From NCBI GenBank assembly GCA_011319805.1, contig SJRY01000229.1, positions 558,001 through 622,000 on the forward strand: DNA of 64,000 nucleotides. Direction: 5' to 3'. This DNA is from Macrocybe gigantea (Eukaryota; Basidiomycota; Agaricomycetes; Agaricales; Callistosporiaceae). Both the position numbers and the translations under genes were made by a program. A model generated the notes under the pieces. It did not search any database. It was not told the origin of the DNA and saw only the letters and a program-made list of their open reading frames with translations. Each line of letters opens with the position of its first letter. Position 1 is the first letter of the stretch. This document shows, in pieces, positions 13,381 through 24,830 of the stretch.

Positions 13381-14688
13381 ATGGCCCATCACCGCCGTTC
13401 GCTGTCCGCAAAATTCTTTCCCTTTCCGCCTTCCATGTCCTCCCGGTCTCTTCTACTCGCCACCATCCCGTCCATAGATCCACCCCACTTTCTCGCCCCA
13501 ATAATCGCCACAGCTGCAACGACAACCACTAACCGGTTAACAATCGCCCTTTTCTCCAGGCATTTCAACTCGCCTTGTCTGTCTACCACCGCCGTTCCTC
13601 CCGGCATATCCCACACAGAATATTGGGATGATGTGCAACGATTGCTCACTTATGTCTACGTTCAGGCGACTCGAGTCGCTCAGGAGCTCGACAAAATCCT
13701 CATGGATATCGACGTCCTCTTGCTGGGCATTGACATGGATGTCCCGGAGGATCTTGGCAAGGGTTACGACGTGGTCATACGCGTCTCCGGCGGTATGTTC
13801 CGTCTCCACTGATACTCGCCGTCTCGGTCACTACTTCCGTGTTTAGATTCCATCCCCATCCCTCTTCCATCTTCCATAAATTCGATCAGACACTGTTACC
13901 TCCCAGGGGACCGTGACTCGGACAGTCCTCCAAGCCCCCGACAGCGCAGACCAAGTCTTACTCCAAAAACATCCCCCAATATTTTGTCTAACCCGCTTCC
14001 ATCTGAGGACCAGTCGACGTCCGTCTCCGACAGCGCCGCCAGGTCTTCGTTCTATCCTGTCGTCGCCCTTGGTGGAACGTTTGATCATCTACATGCAGGA
14101 CACAAAATCCTTCTCAGCATGGGTGCATGGATCACCAGCGAGAAACTCATTGTCGGGATGACAGGTACGGGTACTCGGCGTCGATCACATGCTAGGGCTC
14201 ATACTTCGCGAAGATGACGTTATGCTCCAAAAGAAGGCCAACAAAGAGGTCCTGGAATCCCTCGAGACTCGTATGAACCGTGTTCGCGAGTTCTTGACCC
14301 TCTTTAGACCGGGCATCACGTACGACATCGTGCCCATAAATGACGTCTATGGTCCAACCGGCTGGGATCCAAATGTACAAGCGCTCGTCGTGAGTAAAGA
14401 ATCGCTGTCTGGTGCCGATGCCAGTAAGTCCGCACTATCAAGGCTATCTTGCTTGCACGTCTCACCATTCGTTCAGTCGCGAAACACAGAGCCGCAAAGA
14501 ACCTCCCCGCGTTGGACACATATATCATCGACGTTATCAGCTCCAGCGAGACGCTTGATCACGACGACGTGGAGATGCTCAAGCACACAAAGATGAGTAG
14601 TACCTTCATCCGACAGTGGATTATAGACAAGCAGAAGGCGGACGCCGCCGAAGCCGCCAAGGCTGCTAAAGGCGAACAATCCCATTAA
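13381..14688 (+). CDS. CAB4: Phosphopantetheine adenylyltransferase (CoA biosynthesis)
   Basis: Transfers AMP from ATP to 4'-phosphopantetheine, giving dephospho-CoA, the fourth step of CoA synthesis. The nucleotidyltransferase motif is VALGGTFDHLHAGHKILL (14064-14117, with the HxGH signature). It is followed by LIVGMTDDVMLQKK, which is restored only when a short intron (about 14166-14210) is removed, and by ESLETRMNRVREFL. The C-terminal block KMSSTFIRQWI ends at the stop 14686-14688. About 190 N-terminal residues precede the catalytic domain, as in fungal Cab4-like proteins. Introns lie near 13795-13846, 14166-14210 and 14424-14475. The first ATG (13381) is used; an in-frame ATG at 13435 is an alternative. 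It shares a 148-bp promoter with the ERF2-like gene. Confidence 0.93.
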
Positions 14689-15546
14689 CGTGCTGGTCAG
14701 CGCCTGCCGCGCTGCAAGACCTTGATGAATATAATGTCCACTAATTGTTGTATAGTAGCATGACGCCTATATATCACCACAGATATTAATAATTCCCGTG
14801 CATAGATGTTCCAACTGAGGCCTATACTGCAGAGATACACGACGGAACTTTGTCAAGATGTCACTCCTTGGCGCTATAAATGCACGACAGTCCATGATGG
14901 ACGCTGCGCATTCATTGGACTTTTGAACTTTTCGTTAACCCGAATCGCGCGGGTCTCGCAACTATACCAGATATTATACGACGCGATGTCATGTGCCAAT
15001 TTTTGCAACTATGCCTTTCACATTTTGCTCTTTCGCCCCGGCTAGTGATTAGGACGTTTCTTCCCACAGAGACGCCCCTGAAATTGACCGCCGTTATGTG
15101 GGGTTCAGATGACAAGCATCAAGCTCTTATTGGCGTCCTCTCTTTTGCCTGAAAGTACATGATTCGCTTTGTGAACAACCCCTATGATCACGGAAGCTGA
15201 AGGGTTAAAAATCAGGCGAGCATCGATAACTTCACAAGGAGTGATACGTAAGAGGCAAAGCATATTACCAGGACGACTGGGAACGACAGTTGGCCTTTTC
15301 GACGTTCTTTGACGCATTCCAGAAGCGAAAGAGGGGTCGACAGGCAAGAGGACGGCCCAGGCGGGGAAAGACCCCTGGAGACATACCAGCAATAGTCACA
15401 CTCTAAGGCCTACCCACGTCGCCGCGGATGATCAAGATGACCAACATCGCTGTTCACATCTGCTTCGTATTCCGGGTAGATATAAGTAATAAACATCATA
15501 AATTAGGCCCTAAAAACTGAACTGCGCACAAGATTAGATTCCTAGA
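14689..15546. other. Convergent intergenic region
   Basis: This 858-bp gap lies between the 3' ends of the PPAT gene and the membrane protein gene. The only ORFs are short, lack splice support and resemble no family I know. It probably contains the two 3' UTRs. Confidence 0.45.
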
Positions 15547-16885
15547 TCAAAAATGCACCGGCTTGGACGCGGTGCTGTATCTGGTGGGGATGTTTTCGCT
15601 CACGCCCTTGTCGCCAGGATACCCGATCTCAGAGTGCTCCGTAATGCGTACCGTCACTGGTTCCATCTGGTACCCGAGGTCGGACGCTGCGCCGGACAGC
15701 CCAGCGGGCCCGTTACGGCGCCATCTGCCAGAGGTGATCGCGTCTCCTGTGGGATCGGGGGACTGTGACCCGACATGGAAGTGTATCTGGAGCACAATCA
15801 ACGTGAAGGCGATGCCCTAGGTGTGCAGTGAGTCATTTCAGAGGCATTTCCGGGAGATGATCGGTCCAAGGAAGATTGCGTACCACTACGGGAGTCACAA
15901 GGTCCAGGGCGGTGTACTGTCCGTTCGACTTTGTAAGGTAGGCAATGAGGAGCGCCAGGACAGCGCATGAGTACAGAGCGCCGCTTTCGACGATGACGAT
16001 CGTGACTGGGAGAAGAGACCGTGCTGTCGACAGTCGGCGCCGAGAGAAGTAGATCCTCCATGCTATCGCGGCTGCCAAATACCATCTCAATTGCATGGAG
16101 GATATAATCATCGCAGAACGGGCAGTTACCTGTGCAGACGAGGTTTGTGACCATGGTGAGAGTGAAAAAGATGGTGATCCAATTTTTGGCAGCTTGGTCG
16201 AAAATGTTCGTGTGGCGGTCGGTCTTTGAGAACGTCCAGACGACATAGTATCCTACGGCTACCGTGCGGTGGTGAACGCGGGATGGAACCAAACTTGTGG
16301 CCCAAACTCACAGGCGTTGAATAAGAGCATGAGCCCGGTGACCAAGACGATATAAATGTTTCGATTGTAGACGATGTAACATCGCCAAATCTATAAAGGA
16401 AAAAAGGTCCAAGTCACTCGCAGCATTCGTCGATTCTCGTACCAGGACACCGTCTCCGAGAACTGTTTGGGTAGCATAAACTGCATCCTTGGCGACATGC
16501 AGTGGATGTGCGATTTGTGAGTAGTACTGAACGGCCGTCATATCGGTTGAGATGAAGGCTTGCGCAGCACGAATGAAATCGAGAACAAGGTGCTGGTTAT
16601 GATGGTCAGCAAAGGACCATGCATCATACATCTATGAGAGCCCACTAATGTCGCAAGTACAAGCATGGCAACCCCGACAGGCAGTAGCGCACGCCTCTGG
16701 ATACTACCTTTATGGCCACGATAATACAAGACGATGAACATTATCCAGAACAGGGTGAAAAATACCCCTGCACATATGTCAGAAATGATACCAAGTGATT
16801 CTGGGATATTGGCCGAAGGCTTACCATAGCACAACGTCTCTAGGAAAATAGCGAGCAGCTCAGCCGTGTCAAGAGCAATACCCAT
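15547..16885 (-). CDS. Seven-helix membrane protein of agaricomycete type, function unknown
   Basis: Several exons encode about seven hydrophobic helices: TAELLAIFLETLCYG at the N-terminus, FFTLFWIMFIVLYY, ALLPVGVAMLVLATL, YATQTVLGDGVL followed by RCYIVYNRNIYIVLVTGLML, YYVVWTF, WITIFFTLTMVTNLVC, and VIVESGALYSCAVLALLIAY. The tail is hydrophilic (about 60 residues) and ends at 15547-15549. The QTVLGDGVL...R-CYIVYNRN pattern recurs in many uncharacterised mushroom membrane proteins, and no enzymatic motif is visible. A receptor-like or scaffold role is possible but unproven. The start is the ATG at 16885 (MGIALDTAELL). It is divergent from the A-T-R reductase across a 778-bp gap. Confidence 0.75.
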
Positions 16886-17663
16886 GTCAGGCGTATAAGG
16901 ATCAGAGGGCGTGGGGGGTCAGAACAGGCAAAGAAGCTGAGGTCCGAGAAAGATGACGCTTATTATGAATAGTACCAGGGCCGTCCGTCAATGGGTGGGG
17001 GTAGAAGGGGTTTGCCTGCAGATCTCGGTCTGTTAGCATCTTTGCATTTTGGCCGAGATTTGAACCACGATCGAGTGCTGATGGGTACGCGGCACCGGCG
17101 TGAGCCGCAATGCTACAGGAAGCAAATCAATGTCTCTGTCGTGATGAACGTCTCCTGCGAAACGTTCCACTGCAAAGAGGTGGAAATGCCAAAAAGACCT
17201 TGGCAATCGTGGTGTTTTTGTTCTAAAAATAATCCTGCAGTGCGTCAGCGGCTCCCCGTTCTCAGCGATCAGATTCCTGGGAGGTGGCGACTCGACAACG
17301 GGAGCTCGTAAGACTCGGGAAGATAGTTTGCAAGTCGCTAAACGGTTGTTGAGGAAGACAAAGCACTGCCGAGACGACTGCAAGTTGCTGAGGTAACTAA
17401 GTTTGAAAGGTTGAAAATGTTGACCACTTTACCAACAACCCTTTCGCCTGCAATAGTTGACAGGAAAGACAATGTCTACATGTGCAGCATTGTCATGACA
17501 TCGTAGGTGCTGCCGAGCACAACAGCACCTTCTCGGTTTCCGTTCTATATCCATTTTCTCAGTCTCCATCAGTTCTCACCTAATACATTCATAAGTTCTC
17601 ACCGCAGACAATGGAGCGCCCCCGTAGCGCCCATCGAGGGTTTTGAGGTCTCGTCAACAGTCA
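16886..17663. promoter_or_regulatory. Divergent promoter region of the membrane protein and A-T-R reductase genes
   Basis: This 778-bp region separates two genes that point away from each other. No protein family is recognised in it. The last part, about 17540-17610, is pyrimidine-rich (tct/ctc blocks), as is common near fungal transcription starts, and leads into a short upstream ORF. Confidence 0.4.
17611..17646 (+). promoter_or_regulatory. Short upstream ORF (11 codons plus stop) ahead of the A-T-R reductase
   Basis: An ATG at 17611 opens an 11-codon ORF (MERPRSAHRGF) that closes with TGA at 17644-17646. The presumed main start at 17664 is 17 nt downstream and in a different frame. If it is in the transcript, this arrangement would reduce translation of the reductase or make it depend on re-initiation or leaky scanning. 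Transcript start data are needed. Confidence 0.4.
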
Positions 17664-20600
17664 ATGAATCGTGAAATGGACCACTCGACACCAGACCGCT
17701 TCCGAACCCCTCAAGGCGTTGGTAGTCTGACGTTTCACCCACCGCCTCTAGACGGTTCGCTTACCATACCCGAGCTTTTCTTTTACCACGCCGAACATAG
17801 CCCAAATCATCCACTCTTTGTCTATCATGATGACTCGAAGGACCAGCTCCGTTCTATCTACTATCCTGAAGCATGCCGTGCCATTGCCGCAGCTTCCCTC
17901 ATTGCTTCTGATTGCCATTCTTGCAAGGAATCAGCGCATTCAAACACGAAAACGCCGGGAGGTGCCGATTATCTTCCAACATTCGGTATTCTTGCGATTG
18001 CGGGTGAGTCCTGTCTTTGGACTGTTGATCGCTCTTATTAACCCCTGCTGAAGATACTGTTACATATGTCACCGTGATGACGGGGATTCTACATGCAGGC
18101 TTCAGTGCTTTTCCGCTATCAAGCCGAAACTCGATCACCGGAACTGCTCACTTAATACGGGAAACGGGTATTCGACTGATCTTCGTGAGCCCAGACCCTG
18201 CGATGCAACGTTTGAGTAAAGATGTCGCGGAGCTATTGAATCAAGAAGGGATTGAGTTGCATCTTCTGCCCTTGCCCCAATTTCGCGATCTTTACAGAGG
18301 CGAAGGAGCATATATGCGAAAACCCGTCAAAATCAGTCAAGATGCCACGATTTTAATCTTGCATTCTTCCGGTTAGTGAGTACCATCGACGCTCTTATTC
18401 CATGCACTGCCACCTTCTGTAGGATCTGCTGCTCAGCCTAAGCCTGTCAGAATTTCTGGACGGGCCCTCATGTCATGGGGAATGATCCCATGTATGCTTT
18501 GGACCTTTCTATGACTGTACTTGAGCTCAATAGTCCACATAGACGATGGCGAAATCGATATTTGTGGGATTCCGCTCGGGGTTCAGGCTCTACCTATGTT
18601 TCGTATGATTCACGGTTCGAGCTGCCGAACACGATCTGAGAATAAATGTATAGATGCAATGGGTGTAATTACTTTCATCTGGGCCGTAAGTTCGTCTTGG
18701 TGCAAGCAGGAAATCGAAATGACCTTTCTATGCATTTTTGCAGTTATTTGCAGGAAATAGTATGGCATGCTTCAAGCCATTGTCTTCGCCTGTCGTCCCT
18801 ACTCCGGAAAATTTCTTTGATGCTATAGTCACAACTCAAAGCTCCATAATTTATTGCGTCCCTGCATTCATAGAGGTATTGCGATCCGTGTATTTTTTTC
18901 CGGCTAGATACCAACATCCTCAATTCAGGCATGGGCTCGTTCAGAAGACAAACTCCCAGTGCTCAAACGTTTGAAAGCTTTAGTACATCCCCTTATACGG
19001 ACTGTATGCCTGGTCCCTAGCTCATTCACGTATTCTCAGATCTACAGCGGTGCACCCATGAATGAGGCTGTCGGTAACTACCTCGCTTACCAAGGCGTGC
19101 CATTGATGCCACTCTATGGAATGTATGCGATCTACTGTTTTTTTTTCACCTGACAATTGTAGCCGCTGACAGCCAATCTTCTTAGGACAGAAGTGGGATG
19201 TTTGAGCCTGTTCGCTCCTCTGCCTCCTCAGCCAAACGAATGGCCGTATTTTAGGTTTTCGCCTCATTTGAGGGTGGAAATGGACGCGCAGGGTGACCAT
19301 GATGATCTGTTTGAGCCTATTGTCGTGGTAGGCGATTCTCAAATGCCTATCGCATTCTGAGGGCTATACAACAGTCCAGAAAACGGCTACCTCTGGTCCG
19401 AATGTCATTAATACGGTGTACGCAGGAACTCCGGCATACATTACGAGGGATTTGCTGCAAAGACATCCTACTAAGGCGTATCTATATCGTGTGTATGGGA
19501 GAGCCGATGATCAAATTATGCTTTCTACTGGTGAAAAGGTCCGTATTCAGTGCTTCAGTGCCCATGAACCGGACGTAACATGCCTCAGACTAACCCAGGG
19601 CCACTTGGTAAAGTCACGGAATCATGGCTTACGGTGACTCTTTCACAACTCACTCTAGCTTAGAGGCTATGCTGGTGCGAGACCCCCACATCGCTGCAGC
19701 GTTGATGTTCGGCCGTGGGCGCTTCCAAAATGGGGTCCTCATCCAACCAAGAGTGCAATTCGATCCGACAAATGATAACGCTCTAATCCACTTCCGAAAT
19801 GAAATTTGGTGGGCAGTTTTATGCCCGAAATGTACCTCTCCTAACCAAGTAGAATTGATAGGCCAACTATCGAAGCAGTTAATGAATATGCTCCAGCTCA
19901 TTCAAGAATATTCAAAGAGGTATGTAATCAGAATTGCTTTTGGAGTGAGCCGTAGCAGCAATTTATGTGGGCCCATTTCGGCAGATGATTCTGGTAACTC
20001 ATCCTGGGAAACCGCTCGAATTCACACCCAAAGGCACACCGCGTCGTCAAGCCTGTCTGAACGCTTATTCAGAAGAAATTGATGCACTCTATGCATCCGT
20101 CAGTGAATCATCCCAAACAGATCTGAAGATACCCGACCTCTGGACGCCGGAGTCAGCGCTTGCATTTATTCGTCTGGTTGTCGTGTCGGTTATGAAGCGG
20201 CCAATGTCCGATAATGATGACTTTTTCCAATATGGTTGTGACAGGTATTCTTATCTCCGTTCCTTCCAGATTTTGAGCTACAAGTTTTTGTTTCAGTCTC
20301 CAAGCTACTTGGATTAGGAACTCTATCACACGAGCTTTGCGTGCTTCCGCCACGGCTGCCGTACATCACTTGCCCGGGAGCTTCGTCTACGCCCATCCGA
20401 CGGTCATGTCATTGGGGCAATTTGTCTGGAAACAATTTTTTGGGATGAGGGAAGAAGACAACCCGAAGGCGAAACTGGTAACGAAAGTTGCGGAAATGGA
20501 GGCGTTGGTGCAAAAATTGGGGCGGGACCTGCCTGCCGCCGCCTGGCCTCCTCGTGAAGGCCGTGTGACTTCTCAAACTGTCTTGTTGACTGGCTGCACT

Positions 20601-21902
20601 GGGCGCTTCGGTTGTCACATTATATCACAATTAACCCGTGACCCCAATGTGAGGCACATTTACGCACTCAACCGAGAGGCACATGGATCGGATGCAACTT
20701 TAGCTGGAAGACAATCCAAAGCTCTCGATCACTGGGGCCTCTCTGATGCCAATCTTGCGAAAGTGAAATTCGTTGCGTGTGACTTCACCGAGGCGAAACT
20801 TGGTATACCAAAAGATCAATACGAGGAGGTAGGAGTCAATTCTCGTCTCGGCGGCTTGATGATTTGAGCTATTCGTTAGATGCAACAAAATGTAACAGTT
20901 ATCATTCACAATGGCGAGCTCGCTCAAAAGGCTGACTATTAGCAATATCCGGCTCACATATCTCCAACAGCGTGGCGCGTCGATTTCAACCTGAACTTAT
21001 CATCATTCGGACCATTGATCTCCGGTGTCCGCCATTTGATTGACTTCGCTCTTGGATGCGTTGTGCCTGGTGGGCCTCATTTGGTTTTCATCAGCTCTAT
21101 CTCGACTGTAAGGAGTGAGCTCATCTTCTTTCCATGGAGAGGGCTGTTTTTTTCATTAACTCGACTGTCTTCAACAGATCACCCAACCACCGATCCAGCT
21201 CCTGAAGCTCCGGTTGAGGCTGGCGTGGCGGTCGGTGCTGGATATGGGGAAAGCAAATGGGTTGGAGAAAGCCTCGTTACGATGGCTAGCCAAGCCCGGA
21301 ATCTCCGATCCACGGTGGTGCGCGTGGGACAGTTGTCGGGCGATACTCGAGTTGGGGGCTGGGGCTCACAAGAGTGGGCCCCGTCACTGATTGCAGCTAG
21401 TCAAGCCATAGGTTGCATCCCAACGAGAGACAACGTGAGTTTCTCTCGCCTACCGAAGAAACGCGAACTAAACTTCGCGTAGATGCGGATATCCTGGATT
21501 CCCGTTGACATCGCGGCATCGGCACTCCTTGACATGTCATTTGAGACGCCAAAAGAAGGCCGCACGTTATACCTCCTATCACCAAGACCAGTGATGTGGG
21601 ATCAAATTTTCGCAACTGTAGCAAAACACATCGGAGTCCCAGTTGTCCCTTATTCAGACTGGCTAGTGCGCTTGCAAGAGAATAGCGACGATGGGGAAGA
21701 AGCCGTTCCTCCGCGAGTGCGCATCACGGCGCGACACTTGATCAGCTTCTATGAGCAAGGCGATTTTGGTGAACCCTTGGTTTCGCTTCAGGAGTCGTTG
21801 AAAATTTCGCCCACATTGGCGCAGTGTAGACCTTTGAGCGTTGACAATGTACTTCTCTGTCTCCGTTTCTGGGAAGACGACGGGTTTATGAAGCATGCAT
21901 AA
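17664..21902 (+). CDS. NRPS-like carboxylic acid reductase (A-T-R)
   Basis: Adenylating reductase of about 1,000 residues with domains in the order A, T, R. The adenylation domain has HSSGSTAQPKPV across an intron near 18374-18420, [22 protein letters not shown] and [14 protein letters not shown]. The carrier domain has [16 protein letters not shown], with the serine codon formed across an intron (about 20245-20296). The reductase domain has the NADPH-binding motif [14 protein letters not shown] (20581-20622), VIIHNAWRVDFN and the catalytic YGESKWVGE (21244-21270). The stop is TAA at 21900-21902. The family loads a carboxylic acid as acyl-AMP, tethers it to phosphopantetheine and releases the aldehyde or alcohol. 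The overall form resembles mushroom aryl acid reductases rather than Lys2, which lies in the alpha-aminoadipate pathway. The substrate is unknown. At least ten short introns are needed. Confidence 0.88.
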
Positions 21903-22054
21903 TCTAGCATAACGGTCAATGTTTATTGCTGTTGCGTTCAGAAGGCCATTACTCAGCAGCGTCTATTCACTGCCATTGAGAGTGGGATCGTTTCGGGCGG
22001 TTAAAAGCACTTTCAGCGAAAGGTTATTGACGCCGTACTTGTTCATTGCCGCAA

Positions 22055-23134
22055 ATGTCCGGTATATGCAGGCCAAGGTTGGCAGAGGAGAGGAAGCAAT
22101 GGAGAAAAGACCATCCGTTCGTGAGTATCTTCTGTCACCGTCAATCTCTCACCAATATGTTCCTGTCGAGGCTCGCGTCGCGCTTCAAATGGCGTCCGGA
22201 TATGAAATTTGTATCATCACTGCATGTGTGAACGAAAAAGAGACAGCCGCGTCCATTCTGATCCGTTTTGAATATTCAGTGTCGTGCCCTCTTCTCTAAT
22301 GCACCATATCTTCCAGGGATTCTACGCTAAACCTGCCAAGGCGCCAGATGGATCCATGAATCTGATGGAATGGGAAGTGGGCATACCCGGTAAAGCAGGC
22401 GTACGTGATTTCCCCTCCCCCTTACATGACCAGATGCTGAATGTATATCGCTGCTGGTACTTGATTGGTTCTCTTCTCGCCCGATTTTGGCTTGCTGGAT
22501 TAATATTAGTCCCCTTGGGAAGGTGGGCTCTACAAGCTGACCATGACATTCCCGGAAGGCAAGTGGCATGTTCTGCTACCCTTGATCTGTAACGCTTAAC
22601 GTTTACCTCTGTCGCGCCATCACTATGAGCAGATTACCCCTCAAAGCCACCAAAATGTATGTGCGCTTTCACCCAATACGAATGATAATCGGGACTGTTT
22701 TTCTAGGCAAATTTACACCCCCACTGTTCCACCCTAACGTGTATCCCTCTGGAACTGTCTGCCTTTCTATTCTGGATGAAGAAAAATCCTGGAAACCTGC
22801 TATCACCATTAAACAGGCGAATATTTCCAGATGCTGTTCCGCCCCTTCTGTTTTCTGATACACAAGTTCTATCCTCAGATTCTTTTGGGTATTCAAGACC
22901 TTTTAGATGATCCCAATGTGAATGATCCCGCTCAGAGCGATGCCTATACGATGTTCAAGTACGTGTTATGTGCTATTCTTGCTTCATCGTATGACGTTGC
23001 CTGAAACTGTTTTACAGGAATGACAAGGTAGCGTATGAGTAAGCCTTCTCACCTTTCTTCCGTCGTGGCGTATTAAAACACGACACTGCAGGAGGAGAGT
23101 AAGGCAGCAAGCTCGGGAAAACATACCCAAGTGA
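22055..23134 (+). CDS. UBC9: SUMO-conjugating enzyme Ubc9
   Basis: E2 enzyme that carries SUMO to target lysines, mainly in the nucleus. Exons give [20 protein letters not shown], then [24 protein letters not shown], the E2 core [20 protein letters not shown] with the active-site Cys (about 22750-22765), [14 protein letters not shown], then [20 protein letters not shown] and the final [13 protein letters not shown] ending at 23132-23134. Length is about 160 residues, normal for Ubc9. The DEEKSWKPA loop and [14 protein letters not shown] are diagnostic of Ubc9 rather than ubiquitin E2s. Very short exons (such as NDKVAYE near 23023) and at least six introns are present. The start is the ATG at 22055, 152 bp after the A-T-R reductase stop on the same strand. 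Confidence 0.94.
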
Positions 23135-23338
23135 TATATATCTTTTTATAATTTTTGCCATGGTCGTATTGTGCTGTTCTGTCGGTCTGGAAATATCAAA
23201 CTTGTAGAAATAAGCGAGGAGTGGTGGAAATGCATGTCTCAAATTGTTCCAGATGTCAGTCGATAGAATAGCCATCACCCCACCTTCACCTCTCCTATAT
23301 CTCCTCATTCCTTCACGACCATAACGCCCGAGCCGGGA

Positions 23339-24585
23339 TGGCAGCCGCTCTCCCCGTTCTTAACGTCCACACGCCCACGTCGTCATTCTCCATAGTGCAC
23401 TCGTGTAAGCAGTCTTCAGCGCAGCACGTCTAATGTCTCGTTCACTGACGCTTCCATTCTGCAGTGACTCAGGATTCCCTGCAGTCCCTGTACGATAAAC
23501 TGAGCAGAAAGCAGCATACTCCTTACTACGGCCAGCGTGTCGGCCCAGGATGGCTCAAGTACGAATTCAACAGTTCTATCTGGAACCTGGACGACGGTGA
23601 GGGACCTGTGCACTCCCCTTGTGCCCTGGACCTGCGATGACGTCTCTGGGCCTCCTATATAACCAGATTCAGACTACACGATATTCACCTGGAGGTACAA
23701 GCAGTCGACCCAGTCGGACTCTGGCAGCGTGCTTGAGGGTGCCTCTCGGCATACGAACAAATTAGCCATGTCCTCCACGCCGACGTTATACCTACATAAC
23801 CCAATGGAGCCGCTTCCAGCTCCACCAGCATACGTCAATCCATCTTATTATGTTTTCGCGTCCTCCAAGGCGCCCAGCGGTCCAGAGGTCCGCCATCGCT
23901 CGCCTGGTTCCTCCTCTCGGTCCAAAAAGTCTCAGAGAACGAAGGGCACTAAGGGTCGCAATGGATCTCCTGCACCAGAAGATGATAGCGTTCCCACGTT
24001 TAAGAAAGATTTTGAGAAATTCCATAGCGAGAACGGTGTCAGGACGGTAATGGGCGGTATAGGACCTGTGAATGATGGTGCGTGCTTCTCGCATCTTAGC
24101 TACAGATACGTGTTTTGACGAACACCTGTCCGTTCAAAACGCCAGTTCGAATGCTGCTCAAGTCCGGATACAGGAACGTCTACATATCGCGCAAGTTTGC
24201 GATCAAGCACGGGTTTATTCCCAAAGACGCAACGCCTGGATACTATGGCTATGGTGGATTGGTGAACATCGGCACTTGGCCTGTCACCGTCAGAGTGGCG
24301 AGCGTTTATGGCTCTCAGCCTAACGGACCAGAAGGAGGTGCTGAAGAAGCGCCTGGCGCTGGTCAAGAGAAGGAAGGCGGGCTAAAGCCGACTCTGATCA
24401 ATGTCTACTTGTCCGAGGAGCCCCACTTTGACGTCGTCTTGGGCAGGTCTTTCTTCGAGAAGAGACAGATCCGCGTCAACCCGCATGACCCAACAGACGT
24501 CGTCTGCATGGACACAGGGGAGAAACTTGAATGCGAGTTGGTCATTTTGAAAGACGGTCGGGGACAAATCGTGACGGTGACCTGA
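23339..24585 (+). CDS. Conserved fungal protein with possible inactive retropepsin-like domain
   Basis: Four exons can be joined cleanly. Exon 1 starts at the ATG 23339 (MAAALPVLNVHTPT). Exon 2 (about 23462-23598) has YDKLSRKQHTPYYGQRVGPG. Exon 3 has a Ser/Lys-rich linker. Exon 4 starts near 24139. The last exon reads VRMLLKSGYRNVYISRKFA, HGFIPKDATPGYYGYGGLV and FDVVLGRSFFEKRQI. I read this layout as similar to a retropepsin-like fold: strand, xSG turn, ISRKFA helix, flap-like glycine region, then the D-V-V-L-G-R block. The catalytic Asp of D-S/T-G is replaced by Lys, so proteolysis is unlikely. Related sequences without assigned function appear to exist in other fungi. Role unknown. It lies 204 bp downstream of UBC9. 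Confidence 0.72.
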
Positions 24586-24830
24586 CGTTTTGACTTCCAA
24601 TACAATCATAATACCTGTAATGTTTGCTTTTACCTCTTAATTTCTGCACTGTATTTCGGTTTACGGTCGTGATCGATAATGAGAAGCGTTTGAAAAAAAA
24701 AATGGCTCCATTACAGCGAAATCAGTGTAAAAGGCATGCCCGAGGGTAGCTGGTCAATTAATTATGCCTAAGGTGCTGGAAGATCCCTTGTCCGTGACTC
24801 CTTTGTAACTGTAGCACCCACATGAAACAG

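Noticed and set aside
15105..15392. Minus-strand ORF of 95 codons in the convergent gap after the PPAT gene
   Set aside because: There is no recognisable similarity, and it sits in a region expected to be 3' UTR.
17033..17383. Minus-strand ORF of 116 codons upstream of the membrane protein
   Set aside because: There is no domain, hydrophobic pattern or splice connection to the neighbouring gene.
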